Of a DNA stretch of 64,000 bases, positions 1-12,010 are shown piece by piece. Under the pieces are notes generated by a model. It saw only the letters and a list, made by a program, of their open reading frames with translations. It searched no databases and was not told the DNA's origin. Position numbers and translations under genes: made by a program. The DNA is from Balaenoptera acutorostrata (taxonomy: Eukaryota > Chordata > Mammalia > Artiodactyla > Balaenopteridae): positions 36,545,389 through 36,609,388 of the forward strand of contig NC_080077.1 in assembly GCF_949987535.1 (NCBI RefSeq), in the 5' to 3' direction. Each line of letters starts with the position of its first letter. Within the stretch, counting starts at the first letter, position 1.

Positions 1-360
1 TAAAAATAAGAAACACTTATTGGCTCAGTTTCTGTGCGTCAGGTATCCGGGAGCAGATTACCTGGGTGTGCCTCTGGCTCAGAGTCTCTTATTCTCATGA
101 GCTTGCATTCAGGAGTCTGCAGGGACTACAGTCATCTGAAGGTTTGACTGAGGAAAGAAATCCACTTCCAAGCAGTCACTCACATGCCTGGCAAGTTAGT
201 GCTGGTTGTTGGCAAGAGGCCTCAGGACATAAACCTCTTCATAGGGTTTCTTAAGTGTCCTCATGACATGGCATTTGACTTTTCTCAAAGCAAATGATCC
301 AAAAGGAGCAAAACATAAGCCACAGTGTCTTTCGTGACCAGCCTCAAAAATCACAAATCC
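1..360. repeat. Probable ancient LTR-like repeat segment, cut by window start
   Basis: The first 360 bases run through word patterns (ctgcagggactacagtcatc, then gactgagg, then tcactcacatgcctgg, then gctggttgttggc) in the order I associate with an old mammalian LTR-type repeat. Family is uncertain, and it may be an ERVL or MaLR relative. The open frame at 66-254 has no recognisable protein features and is probably chance. Confidence 0.4.
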
Positions 361-429
361 CTCATTTCTTCAGTATACTTTTAGTTACATAAGACAGCCA
401 TATATCATGTGGGAAGAGGCAGCACAAGG

Positions 430-615
430 GTGTGAATATCAGGAAGCATTCAGAATCATTGGTGGCAATTTGCAGATGTTTAGTAGGATTCCTGTCCTCT
501 ACAGACTAGATCCTAATAGCAACTTCTCCCCTGCATCCCAGTTTTGACAACCAGAAATGTCTACAGACATTGCCAAATGTCCCCTGAGAAAGAAGCCACC
601 CTGAACTGAGTACTA
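430..615 (-). mobile_element. hAT-type non-autonomous DNA transposon relic (MER-type)
   Basis: The stretch with gttttgacaaccagaaatgt followed by cagacattgccaaatgtccc is the reverse complement of a common mammalian hAT MITE, in which the complementary words (ggggacatttggcaatgtct) sit just inside the 5' terminal repeat. No clean terminal inverted repeat or 8-bp target duplication is visible, so the ends are approximate. Confidence 0.55.
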
Positions 616-3600
616 CTGGGCTAGAATAATGAAATGAATCTAACAAAATGAAACTTGCCTAATATAAATACTTCATGAGGTAAAGAATGCACTGTCTTTC
701 TGGTTTAAATTTTTATGTCTTGTGCTGTTGAATGAATAAATAAATGAATGAGTAAATAAATTATTAAAAACCCAGTTCTGAACTTATATTTAAAAAATAG
801 AATAACATCTCTTCAAGACGAAGAAAATCCAACTGAACAAAAAATGTTCTGTGTAAAAGACAAAATTCAGTTCAACATGAGTCGATATTAATATCACTCC
901 TGACAACCAAAACCAAAGCAAACAAACAAAATGAATGCAATGTTAGGATGCATAAATAGAAGTGGAATATCCAGAACAAGTGACATGATATTACACTGAC
1001 TAAAGTATGGCATTCAGTTCTGTGACACACAAAGAATAACACACATCTCAAGAAAATAACAGATTAGAATGATTCTAGGAGTAACTACAGATGAAGTTTC
1101 TGAAAAACATGTCATAAGATGAATGGTTGAAATAAATAAGGTAGTTTAGCTTTAAAAAAATGTTATGCTGGGGGAACAGGAAAATTTCAGAGATCTGAAA
1201 AATAATCATGTGATTAATAAATTCTGTGTATTCCAGAAGACTGAATTAGAATAAATGTATCAAGTTTTAAAGAGAGGTTTGGATTCAAAGGAAATAAGGA
1301 CCTTTTAAAGATAGAGCTTTTTCAAAAATGCAGTGGTCTGTCTTAAAACCTCATGACTAGCTTCTATTTCTGAGACTCCCTGAGTCTTTAATGATCACGT
1401 TAATAATATCCTCAAATTACTCTGATATTCAAATAATGATGATATCCACATAGCTATATTAACTGTACTATGATCAAAATAAAATATTCAAAAGATATCT
1501 AGATTCAAAATTCATTTGCTGTATTTTTCTTTAGAAACAATTTGAAATCTTTAATTATAATCATTGGTACAATAAGAAAGTCAGCAACCTTTTTTAGAAT
1601 TTCTATAAAATGAAAGATGTTTCAGTCTACCTTCACTGACTAAACAATGATTTGGTAAGAAATATCAGCAGTGAGTAACCAGAAATAACCAGAAGTGGTG
1701 AGCTAAGCTAAGGAATGATCTGATGTGCAAATGTTGGAAACAAAACAAAACAAAACCCTGGAGATACAAATGGAAGCAGAAGGGAGTAAGAAAGAGCAGT
1801 CCTCAGACACCCACTCAAAAGCACAGGGCTTGGCCTGAATCGCCAGGGTTAGTTCCCAGAGAAGAGAGCTGTATATCAGACCCTCCTGCCTAATCCTGTT
1901 ACAGCAGCTCAAGGCTTCACTTGTTCAACTCAGCCCATGTAGTCTCCTCTGGTTTTAAAGAAAGTTGGCCTATTAAAGACAGAAGGAATGTTTTGTATGG
2001 ACCAGGCATTCCTCAGGTCTCCCCAGAGAGGAAGATTTACCTCTGCACAATAAACTAGGAATTTCCTTGAGGACAAGTGGGAATTATTACTCTGAGTTTC
2101 TTAAGATTATTTCTATGATTGGCTTCCAGCAATACACTTCAACAGTGACCCAAGTCATTGATAGATTTATTTAAAAGAAATATTAGAAGCATAGGAGGCT
2201 TCACAAGAAGCATTGCTTTCCTATAAGTCATTATCTGAAGATTTTTAGCTACCACCATTGCTATAGTATCTTCAAATACCCCTACCACTGTCTGTTCAAA
2301 CCCTACTATGTTCTACCTTTTTTTGACATTGGCCTCAACTGCATCTATTTCACTGCTACGTTGGCAGCTGAGTCTGTACTGCTGCCCTGTGGCAGCTATT
2401 GTAACATCTACTAAAAGTTGCTTACTGATGCCAGAGAGCAGCATTTCTTCTCTTCACACTGAAATCTGAATTGCCCCTAAACCTAGACACATACATAGAC
2501 CACCTGACTACCACCACTAAAAAAACTTTTTTAGTACAGATGTTTTACCAAAAAGGAACTATGGACCCAGCAGACTGGTCTTCCTATAGATATTGCAGAA
2601 ACCAAGAAATATTGGGTTCAACAAAACACAGTTCTTTAGTATGCTATTATTTTTTGTTCCAAGAAAAAAAATAGCCAAAAGAAATGAGAGGAAAACAAAT
2701 TAGCTGCCTTAAAAAGAACACAGATTTTTTTTTCTGCCTATAAGAAACAAGATACGGAGGGCATATAATGACATAAATTAAAGAGAATCACATATGTTGA
2801 GAAACTCAGTAAGGTCATGCCTCAAAGATGGATTCTGTCCCCACTGTCATTTAAATCTCACTGATTCTTTGGCAAGGACAGAATTGACAAGAAAACTATA
2901 ATTATGCCTCCATCGTAAGGAACTTTAATACTTCGTGGAATGAGGAAGAAGCAGAAATTACTGCTTCAGACAAATCTTTGTAAGATTCAATCAGTGTTAA
3001 AGAGTGCTAAATTTTGGGAGTTGTTTTCCAAGGCTAACCTCTGAATCTATTGGCATTTGTTTATTAACAGGACAAACTAGTTACTAACCAGACTTAGGAA
3101 TGCATCCCGAAGAATTAAAGGCTCCTTTTAGTTGACAAAGTTTATTGTGAATTCAGTATCATCTACCCTTAATCCCAAAGGATTCCTCACACCTGGGCAA
3201 TCACCCAAGTGTTATTTAAATTCATGTCTCCATTTAATTAACTTATGCTATACATAATGAAAACTAGCAGCCCACCAAATAATTTTACTTCATAAACATA
3301 TCTAACAAGTGGAGGAAGGAATTTTTGTTTTTTTATGACCCAAAGTTTCCACTCAATGTCTCAGACAAGGCTACTTCAACACGTACAAAGGATGACTAGG
3401 AAGAATGAGACTCTCATAAAAGCAGAATAATATCAGTCAGTTTTTCCTTCTCAAGTAACAATATTCATGTCATGTGCTTGCCAAAACCCATTCATTTTGG
3501 AAACATTTTTCTCCTGCTATTCTCTCAACATGCATCTAACAAAATACAAGTTTGCTAAAAAACAGGATAACTCCAGTGGTATAATATATAACAATGACAA

Positions 3601-5555
3601 AGAACGGAATTCCCCACACACACACGTTATGTCATTGGTCTTAAACCAAACTCAGCCCAGACCAGCCTCATTTTTTAAAACCATATTTAACAGGACATCA
3701 GGAAAATTTCCAAAGACAAAGACAGTACATTTCCTAGGAGAACCAGGAGTTTTTTAATCAGCAATATAACATTCTCAGAATACATATGTTGTGTTGATCC
3801 TGTGAAACACGGCACTTACTAATAAGAGCTGAGAAAAGCAGGGGAAACCCTGTGTGACCACCCTGCTAAAGGTTCCATTGTGATGGCTACTTCAAATCAA
3901 AATAAAAATAATAATTCTCAAATGGTAAAAAGTAAACACAGACTCTCAGGAAAAGTACACAGTGTGAGCCATGTTCAGTTGCTGAAACTTCCATAGTAAT
4001 AATTTTCTTCTCACAAACACCACACAAGAATGGAGAACTTTGACGTAGTAGGCAAGTCCTGGGAAAGCTGAAAGGATCTTTCTACCCAGCAGAAAAAAGC
4101 AAAGGATTTTTAAAAGTACCATTTTCTGTAAGGCATTGTTGTTTTAAGTATTAACTGATATTGTACGTATAAAATACATAGTTATATATATCAAGAATTT
4201 ATATAATAGGAATTTAATAAATGATAGTGTTATTCCCCTGAATATACTACTTAAAATGACATATATTTAAGCTGAATCTTTTTCTTAGTTTTAAAAGAAA
4301 AATCAAGGATCTTTTAATATTAGGTAGCACATAAAACAGAGAGATCCTCAATTGTTTCTCCCAACAAAGAAAATAATAACCACGTACAGTGTCTATGGTA
4401 ACTGTGTCAATGTGTAACTTATTTTTAACATGTTGATCTGAGTTTCTAAACTCCTAGGTCTAATGAAATAATTTAATTCCCAGAGTCCCCACATGTATAA
4501 AACAACATGAGGGCTTCACAAGTGATTTTGAGAGTGAAAACAATATAGCAAGAAAAAGCATACACAGTCTCAAGTTCACTGCTGGTATTAAAATCTATAT
4601 CTAACTCTAGGGTCCTTCATTAACTTTAAATGTAAGTTTCAGGGAAAATTCAATGGAATTCTGGAGGAGCAACAATTTCCAAAGAATTTTAGAAGAGCAG
4701 AATAATAATTTTTTTAATAGTTTCTTTTATTTCAGAAACTGAGGCTTTAAACAGTACATACAAGGCTTATCAAGTATTACCTTATTCCATGTCACTTTGT
4801 GTTTTATCTGAGTACATCTTTTGCACCTGTCATATGAGACAATTTAGTCTGCGAAAAAAATCAAAGTTAGGTTTTGAATAACAACATCATAATTCTAGTA
4901 GGATGCCCTTCTAATATAAATCCTTCCTCTGTTACCTAAAAATCAATGGCTCATTCTAAATCAATTAAATAAAGCATCCATAAAACCATGTATATTTTAC
5001 CAATCAAATATTTCTCATGATACATTTCAAATATTTGATTTATATGTTAAACTATATTACTTAATCACAGAAAGTATCAGCCTTAATTTGAAGCTACAAT
5101 GAATTCAAGATTTAGTGGAGGAACAAGTATGAAATGGTTTACTAAACTATCTTACACAAATAAAAAGAATATTTTTAAAACTACTGAGTCACAGTGGAGT
5201 CTCAGGGAGCATGCTTTGAAAGGAAGAAGACATGATGAGTTTTTCATCCTGGTGAGCTCTATCCACAAAGGCCTGAAGAAAAGGAAATTGACTTGAAAAT
5301 TGACATGAGAGATTTCAGTTAGACACAAGAAAAAATGTCCTAGTAGTAAACATCATGAAACCATTGAATGTTAATATGCGTCGCTATTCTTTCACATTTG
5401 ATCAAAATTTATAGGTCAAATCATATCTGGCTTGGTGTTCAGTATTATTTCACATAAATTAAGATGATCTAATTTATAAGTATTTACAAGCATTCACAAC
5501 AAAGGAATTTAAGAAAGTATTTTGAAGTCACTTTCAGCCATAAACAAACAAAATA
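616..5555. other. Repeat-poor AT-rich stretch without recognised genes
   Basis: About 4.9 kb with no recognised exon, RNA gene or young repeat. It holds small A-rich runs (for example aataaataaatgaatgagta near 734) and short chance frames. A weak MIR-like antisense stretch may lie near 4720-4810 (agaaactgaggctttaaaca), too eroded to call. Confidence 0.5.
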
Positions 5556-5790
5556 TTTGTGGTGATCTTTCCTCTGGCTGGGTTAAACCCTCCCTCTGAG
5601 CCCTGCAGCATGCTGTACACATCTCTATCACTGCATTTACCAGATTATCTAATGATTTACTTAATGATGTACCTGGTTGCTCAGCTAGATTATGAGCTTC
5701 TTAAAGTATACAACTATGTCTTAATTTGTCTTGTACCCCCAAGTTTTGTGGTCTAATACAGATTCAATAGTTATTGAGCTCAGAATGTAA
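5556..5790 (+). mobile_element. L2 LINE 3' fragment
   Basis: The order of words ccctgcagcatgctgtacac, then gattatgagcttcttaaag, then gtcttgtaccccc, then ttattgagctcag follows the 3' end of mammalian L2, where a 'gactgtgagctccttgaggg' type word precedes the terminal repeat. It is strongly diverged, and the open frame at 5559-5756 is probably chance within it. Confidence 0.5.
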
Positions 5791-6194
5791 GTATAAAAGA
5801 TCTACATGGGGGGAAAATATATGTCTATCACCCAAACATCTGTAGCAAAATGGAAAAAAATGTCATAATCCAATGAAAAATAGATGACTTCCAAAAGATA
5901 TATCTGGGCTTTTATAATATCTATTTTATAACAGAAGAGACCTTATGATTTGGTGCTTTTATTTAAACGTTAATCTGGATCATAATATGCTATTCCACTT
6001 AGGAAAAAAAAAAGCAAAAAGGAAAGCAGTTGCCTTCATCCAATTTATATGAAAATACTTATAGATATATTTTATGAAGAATGTACATAAGGAGAAAATA
6101 TGTTTTAAACCCACAAAATAAATATAATTTTTTTAAGCTAGATAGAACTTTAGAAATAGGTGACTTCAGGTTCTCATTTTAGAGTCGAGTAAAA

Positions 6195-6410
6195 ACATTG
6201 AGAAACACTAAGAGGCGTAATGGATGGGCCTCTGTGCAAATCTCAGCTCTGCAGGACTACGACTCTGGGTAAATTATTACATTTGCAATTTAATTAATCA
6301 TTCTGAGCTTTTAAAAATAAAATGGGGTTAAAAATATTTTATAGGATGTTGTAAGGGTTGAAATGAAAGAACACACCAGGTCCATAGTAAGAGCTTAATA
6401 CATGTTACTT
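6195..6410 (+). mobile_element. MIR SINE
   Basis: The segment contains the MIR-like series 'ctctgggtaaattattac', 'aaaaataaaatggggtt', 'gatgttgtaagggttgaaat' and 'ccatagtaagagcttaatac', in the order of the MIR core and 3' end. It is diverged, as expected for an element from before the eutherian radiation. Confidence 0.7.
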
Positions 6411-6444
6411 ATGAAGGAAAATACATATTATAGAAGAAAGAAAT

Positions 6445-6531
6445 TTATTAGTTATTGAACCACTGGCAAATTACTTTTATCCCTCTGAATCTCAGTTTAC
6501 TCATCTGTATAATGAAAATAATCAAACTTAC
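6445..6531 (+). mobile_element. MIR SINE fragment
   Basis: The core sequence 'ctctgaatctcagtttactc' then 'atctgtataatgaaaataat' is diagnostic for MIR. The copy stops where the MaLR-like LTR begins, suggesting that the LTR element landed in this MIR. Confidence 0.7.
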
Positions 6532-7002
6532 TGGTTTAGGTTGAATAATGACCACCCAAAGATATCAAGTTGTAGTCCCTGGAGCATGTAAATGTTACCT
6601 CATTTGAAAAAATAATCTTTTTATATGTAATTAAGAATCATAAAATTAAAAGATTAACCTGATTATCCAGGTAGACCTTAAACACCATCACAAGTGTGCT
6701 TATAAGACAGAGTCAGAGGGAAATTCCACACAGAGAAGAAGATAAACAAAGAGGAGGGAGCAGTGTGAAGATGGCAGCAGAGATTAGAGTGATGCAGTCA
6801 AAAGCCAAACAATGTCTGAAGCCACCAGAAGCTGGAAGAGCAAGGAATGGAATCTCCTCTAGAGCCTTCAGAGTAAGCATGACCCCGCCAAAAGCTTGAT
6901 TCCAGGCTTCTGGGCTCCAGAATTATGAGAGAATAATTTTTTCTTGTTTTAAGCCATCAGATTGATGGTAATGTTATGGCAGCCACAGGAAACTAATATA
7001 GG
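6532..7002 (+). mobile_element. MaLR-type (MLT1-like) solo LTR
   Basis: The segment starts 'tggtttaggttgaataatga' and runs through 'gtgtgcttataagacagagt', 'gccaccagaagctggaagag', 'ttctgggctccagaattatg' and 'ttttaagccatcag' to 'gcagccacaggaaactaata'. This is the layout of a mammalian MaLR LTR. No internal region or second LTR lies next to it, so it is probably a solo LTR. The open frame at 6696-6899 lies inside the LTR and is not a gene. Confidence 0.65.
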
Positions 7003-7590
7003 TGCCTTGGATGATTTTTGCACATACAAATACAAGCCCATCATGATGGGAGAGGAGGCTGCAAACATCGCCCACCCATACCTATAGTAAAAAAACTCAA
7101 AAGTGATTCTAAATTCTGACCAGATAAGTCCCAAAGAGTCAGAGTCAAAGAAACTTGAGCAAGTAGGGTTTATGATGGGGTTCTAAAGCTCCATATGAGA
7201 TCAGACAGTCAGCTGTAGGAATATCAAGGACCATCAAGAAGAAACAGGCAGGAGGGAAGCTCATCTGAGTAAACACAAGACAGTGAGATGATATTTCACC
7301 TGTTCTCTGAAGTGTTCCCATTGGTTTGTTGCAAGGATAGGCTATATTCATTTCTGTAGGGTCTAAAAATCAGACCCATTTACTGCTGGGGAGATTAAAC
7401 CTCAGGATGAACAATTAAGGAACATAACTATTTCATTAAAGTCTGCATATGACCGTTAGGTCCCCCAAAAAGTGGTAAATAAATATAATAAATAGTGGTG
7501 CAGTTATTACTGTGATTATTATAACATCAAGTTATAATCTGTTATTAACATATTAATGGAAGAGTAGAATAAAAAGAAAAGCTGTTCTAT
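7003..7590. other. Unassigned sequence holding one copy of a local duplicate
   Basis: No gene or known repeat was recognised. Positions 7363-7407 match 9346-9390 at 43 of 45 bases in direct orientation; see the findings. Confidence 0.5.
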
Positions 7591-7594
7591 CCAG

Positions 7595-8130
7595 AACTCT
7601 GTGCTCTCCATTTCATTATGCTGTCATCTATACTCTCCTTTATTTTTCATACAACTTATGATATGGCTTTAATCTACTTTTCTAATCTCATTTCCTGCTA
7701 CTCTTCAACAGATACATACACCCTGTGCTCTAGCCTACCTCCTACACAAATAGCTTCTGAATTTTAACATCTGCAAGTCTACAGTCAAGTTTTTAACAGC
7801 TCCCTCTGCCTGGGATCTTCTACTTTCCTCACTCTTTACTTGGTGAAATCCTGCTCTAAGAGATCTTCCTGGTCATTGTCTTATCACCTCCATCACATTC
7901 CCAGTTTAACTGACATCTCCTCCTCTGTGCAAGTATCATAGCTCAGTCATTTAACAGTGTTTACCGTAGGTCATCTATGTGTTCTGTTCTTTTCTTTTTC
8001 TTTCAAGGCTTTATTATATGATTGTTCATATAATAGTGTATAATACTATTCATATTCATATATGATTGTTCATATAATAGTATAGCTTGTAGTGCCCGTT
8101 AGAATGAGTTCCTCAATGACAGGTATGCTC
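7595..8130 (+). mobile_element. L2 LINE 3' portion with internal duplication
   Basis: Words such as 'ctccctctgcctgggatctt', 'ggtgaaatcctgctctaaga' and 'ctcctcctctgtgcaagtat' follow the 3' part of L2 ORF2 and its tail. It is heavily diverged with no open reading frame left. An exact 23-bp direct repeat (8015-8037 and 8059-8081) lies near its end. Confidence 0.6.
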
Positions 8131-8815
8131 TTTTTTGTTGTTGTTGATTTCCAAAGCAACTAGACATTGCTTTGTCTAGGGCAGACATTCAGATTTTCCA
8201 AATCCACCTAGAGCTTCAGACGTGGATGGTAAACTTAAAGCTTTACACTCGACAGAAAGCCAAAAAAGAGCTCTTTGAAGAAGAAATAGGAGTATTGTAA
8301 TATCAGGCAATGTAACTATGTTATACTCAATCCAAAAATGTACTTGAATTTTCCAAGTGAGAAAAGTCTCAAGACAAGCTTCTTTACTAATTTTTTTAAA
8401 TGAGCAAGTACAATCTTTTAAAACATGAATGTTATTTCTGTACTTTCAGTTACTAATGCTAGCCTATCAAATATCAAGTAGAGTACTCGCAGAGAGAGAC
8501 AACAGCAGGAGATTTTACTTGCTTGTCAATACGTTTTGGAAACACTGGAGCGCTCAGAGTAAGGAACCAAGAAGCCTAGGTTTAAGAGCCAGTTTGTTTA
8601 CACTGGTGAGTCTATCTGCAGCGTGAGTCACAGAGTACAGCCAGGGATGACTGAGAAGAGAAGAGCGTGAATAGAATTTATCTGTACAAACCCCCGAAGC
8701 ACCCTTGTAATGATTTGTGTAGATCTGCAGTTCTGGGAGGAAGAGGCATGCTGTTACTCAGGCCTGAAGCCCATTTCAGGGAGCTCCAGAGACTCTCAGG
8801 TTGGCCTCCACCCTT
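8131..8815. other. Unassigned unique sequence
   Basis: No repeat, exon or RNA gene recognised. The chance frame at 8429-8626 shows no domain. The last bases (8816-8829) form the left copy of the target duplication of the next SINE. Confidence 0.4.
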
Positions 8816-8829
8816 AAAACCTGAAGTAG

Positions 8830-9141
8830 AGGGCTTCCCTGGTGGCGCAGTGGTTAGAAATCCGCCTGCCAATGCAGGGGACACGGGTTCGTGCCCCGGT
8901 CCGGGAAGATCCCACATGCCGCGGAGCGGCTAGGCCCGTGAGCCACAACTACTGAGCCTGCGCGTCTGGAGCCTGTGCTCCGCAACGGGAGAGGCCGCGA
9001 CAGTGAGAGGCCCATGCACCGCGATGAAGAGTGGGCCCCGCTCGCCACAACTGGAGAAAGCCCTTGCACAGAAACTAAGACCCAACACATCCACAAATAA
9101 ATAAATAAATAAATTTATTTATTTAAAAAAACAAACAAAAA
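8830..9141 (+). mobile_element. CHR SINE copy 1 (tRNA-Glu-derived, cetacean type)
   Basis: The copy starts 'gggcttccctggtggcgcag', the tRNA-Glu-derived pol III promoter region with an A box (ggcgcagtggtt) and a B box (gggttcgtgcc). It continues through the GC-rich CHR body and ends in a degenerate (aaat)n and poly-A tail. An exact 14-bp target duplication, aaaacctgaagtag, flanks it at 8816-8829 and 9142-9155, so both ends are intact. It carries only one copy of the 24-bp unit (gcaccgcgatgaagag core) that is doubled in copies 3 and 4, so it belongs to a different CHR sublineage. The frames at 8667-8933 and on the other strand are artefacts of the GC-rich body. Confidence 0.95.
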
Positions 9142-9155
9142 AAAACCTGAAGTAG

Positions 9156-9500
9156 GATGGTCAGTTGCCCAGATCAAGCCTATGGGAATGAGTCAACTTT
9201 TCAAGACCTACAGGAGAAAAAAAAAAATTTAGGAAATTTGGCCAGCCTTGAAAAGTAAGAATGAAAATAGGCACCTATTATGACAGCACTGCAGGAAAAA
9301 AAAATCTTTCCGCATGGACGTCTATTCTTCAGTAAGGATTTATTCCTAAAAATCAGACCCATTTACTCCTGGGGAGATTAAATCTCAGGAGAAGCCATTT
9401 AAGGACTCCTGGAATAAGATTCATACAAAAATTAAGCAGGGGAATTCATGAGTAAAGAGGAATACCTAAACATCACTAAATATTCTAGACAGAATAGTAA
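9156..9500. other. Short unique spacer with second copy of a local duplicate
   Basis: No gene or named repeat recognised. Positions 9346-9390 nearly duplicate 7363-7407. Confidence 0.5.
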
Positions 9501-9514
9501 TAGCATGTACATTC

Positions 9515-9864
9515 TTTTTTTTTAAATTAATTTATTTATTTTTGACTGCGTTGGGTCTTCGTTGCTGTGCGCAGGCTTTCTCTAGTTGTGGCGAGCAGGG
9601 GCTTCTCTTTGTTGCAGTGCACGGGCTTCTCATAGCACTGCCTTCTCTTGTTGCTGAGCATGGGCTCTAAGCTCATGGGCTTCAGTAGTTGTGACACACG
9701 GGCTCAGTACTTGTGGCTCGTAGGCTCTAGAGCGCAGGCTCAGTAGTTGTGACACACGGGCTTAGTTGCTCCGCAGCATGTGGGATCATCCCGGACCAGG
9801 GCTCAAACCCATGTCCCCTGCATTGGCAGGCTGATTCTTAACCACTGCGCCACCAGGGAAGTCC
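9515..9864 (-). mobile_element. CHR SINE copy 2 (long CHR-2-like form)
   Basis: Read on the minus strand this begins with a diverged form of the same tRNA-derived promoter (gacttccctggtggcgcagt) and ends in A-rich (aaat)n. The body has three tandem-like units that start on the plus strand at about 9683, 9705 and 9741; the first and third share the exact word cagtagttgtgacacacggg. The target duplication is 14 bp with one mismatch (tagcatgtacattc at 9501-9514, tagcatgtacgttc at 9865-9878). The mismatch and the more diverged body suggest it is older than copies 1, 3 and 4. Confidence 0.9.
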
Positions 9865-10069
9865 TAGCATGTACGTTCCTAAGTAGTCCTTATTCTGTAT
9901 TAACAAATCATGTAAATATATAAGATTTAGCAGGTATTTTTCATTCAAATTTTCTCAGAAAATACAATAACCAACCTCTCCTAAAATTATTCCTCAATCA
10001 CAGTAATTTGTGTCAATCATTTCTTTCTAAAAATGGCAATATACTGTTACTATAGTTGAAACCAAGAGT

Positions 10070-10280
10070 GGAAGCTGCCATACAGAGGTGTGAATCCCCC
10101 TTCTGCCACCTACCAACTTAGGACTTTGGGCAAGTAACTAAATCTTTCTTGAGTTTCAGGTTCAGTTGAAAATTAAAAGAATAATTCCTAAATTGAAGAG
10201 TTGTTCAAGAATTAGCATATGTGACACTATTGTTAGTATATCCGGCACATAGTAGGCACCTAATAAAAAGTAGTTTTCAT
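10070..10280 (+). mobile_element. MIR SINE
   Basis: Words 'aatcccccttctgccaccta', 'actttgggcaagtaacta' and 'ccggcacatagtaggcacct' match the MIR 5' body, core and 3' end in order. It is diverged but nearly full length. Confidence 0.75.
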
Positions 10281-10299
10281 ATTATCAATAATTAATTAT

Positions 10300-12010
10300 G
10301 CTAATACTAGCTGTAGTAACAAAGAAGTCCCCAGATTCCATGGGTTAACATAATAGAAGCTTATTGCATATTATCCAATTCAGATGTCCCTCACTGGAGG
10401 AGGAGTTTTTTCACTATGGTAACTTAGGAACCCAGGCTGTTTCCATTCTGTGGGCCACTCATTCCCTAGGATTGGAATCCTTTGTTCCAATTAAGCAATA
10501 AGGGAAATAGGCTGGAAAAGTTTCAGCCACTATTTTAAAAGCCCAGTCTTATAGTGACAAATATTACTTCCATAGATATTTCATCAGCTAAAACTAATCA
10601 TATGATTCACCTGGGTGCAAACAGGATTGGACAATGTAGTTCAAGGTGGAATAGCTTGCTTCTAGTGGTAACTCAACAGTATAGAAGAGGAAATACAAAT
10701 TCCATGTGGACCACTAGCCACCTCTGCCACAGTCAACACCTTTGGCTATTAAATATCGTTGTGCACTTTTCTTTCCCACCAGAACACAGTCACCCCTGCC
10801 CCAGGATATGTAATTCCAAGTTCCATCCAGTCACAGCATCCAGCTCAAAATCTAGGAGTTCTGAGAAATACACAGCCATCTCCATCAGATCCATATGCGG
10901 CAACTCATGGTCTGGTAACCTATGAATCAAAAAGCAAGTTGTCTTCCTTCCACACCCCTGATATCCAATATACAATGTTGCAGCAAGAACAGGATAATCA
11001 CCATAAAAACTCCCACTGGCAAAAGGGAATGATGGAAACACATGGTATCCCTGGTCCACGGCAATCATGAAATCCTGCCAGGCAGGCATTGTGAAGACCT
11101 CTACCCTGGCAATGATCGAAGTTCTCTGATTAGTCTCTGGATCAAAATTCCCTTGTCAATACAATTCTTTCAAAGTTAGTAGGCTTCTGATCTGTTTGCT
11201 TCTAGTGAATTCCATGTGTCAATAATGGCAGCCAAAGTTCTTTTATCTTCACTACAGAGCTGAACCCAACTGTTTAGTTGAAGTCTTAATGAGACTTTCT
11301 CAATCTTATCTCATCCAATTGGGGTCCAGAGCCTTAAGCTTTTCCAACCCTTGTGAGGTCTGAGATTTCAGGATTTTATCTATTCCCTTTTATTTATGCT
11401 CTCAAAACCCAGTCAAGTTTTGCCTGAATTCATCTCTTTCTTATCTTATCTTATAAAATGCAGCAAGTAACAGCAAATACAAACTATACTATTCTGTTTT
11501 CCAACTTCTGGCCCTAGAGCCACAGGCTTGGAAGGCATATGGCCTACCTTCAAAGTCATCACAGGCAACATTTTATCACAAGTTCTGCCACTGCAAAACA
11601 TGCATCTCCATTTCCCCAGCCTCTAATAACTCTTTTATCACCACCCAATCTTGACGTCAATCCTACATATTTATGCTTTTTGAAAGCAGCAACCCCATTT
11701 CCAGTACCAATTTGGTTAGGTAATACTAGCGGCTATAACTAAAAACAATTTTGTTAACAGTAGATGTTCATTTCCCAGAAACATTCCAATTCTTATTAAA
11801 TGATAAATCTGTGTCCCAGTCTTATCAATCAAGTGGTTCTGCTAGCAGATGGGAAAAACTATATGGAGATGCCCTGTCAGCTTCTTAGAGCCAAGGCCTG
11901 AGTGTGACACAGACCATTGCTTCTCATATTCCAGTGATAAGAATGAACCATATAGCTATACCTGGATGCAACAGTAAATGTGAATTATAGTCCCTGGCTG
12001 GGCAGCGATC
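10300..12010 (+). mobile_element. Candidate ancient LTR retroelement with two related ends
   Basis: Two segments about 1.4 kb apart resemble one another. The left one starts taatactagctgtagtaac (10303) and includes catatgattcacctgggtgc; the right one starts taatactagcggctataact (11721) and includes catatagctatacctggatg at about 11949. The sequence between has no recognisable gag, pol or env frame. The pair could be diverged LTRs of an ERVL-class element (LTR33-like by eye) or two members of one repeat family. The frames at 10554-10925, 10759-11070 and 11539-11742 lie in this region and show no protein features. Confidence 0.35.

Noticed and set aside
10554..11089. Frames of 99-123 residues, the longest non-transposon candidates in the left half
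   Set aside because: Plus and minus frames overlap, have no domain or conserved motif, and lie in a region that looks like an old retroelement.
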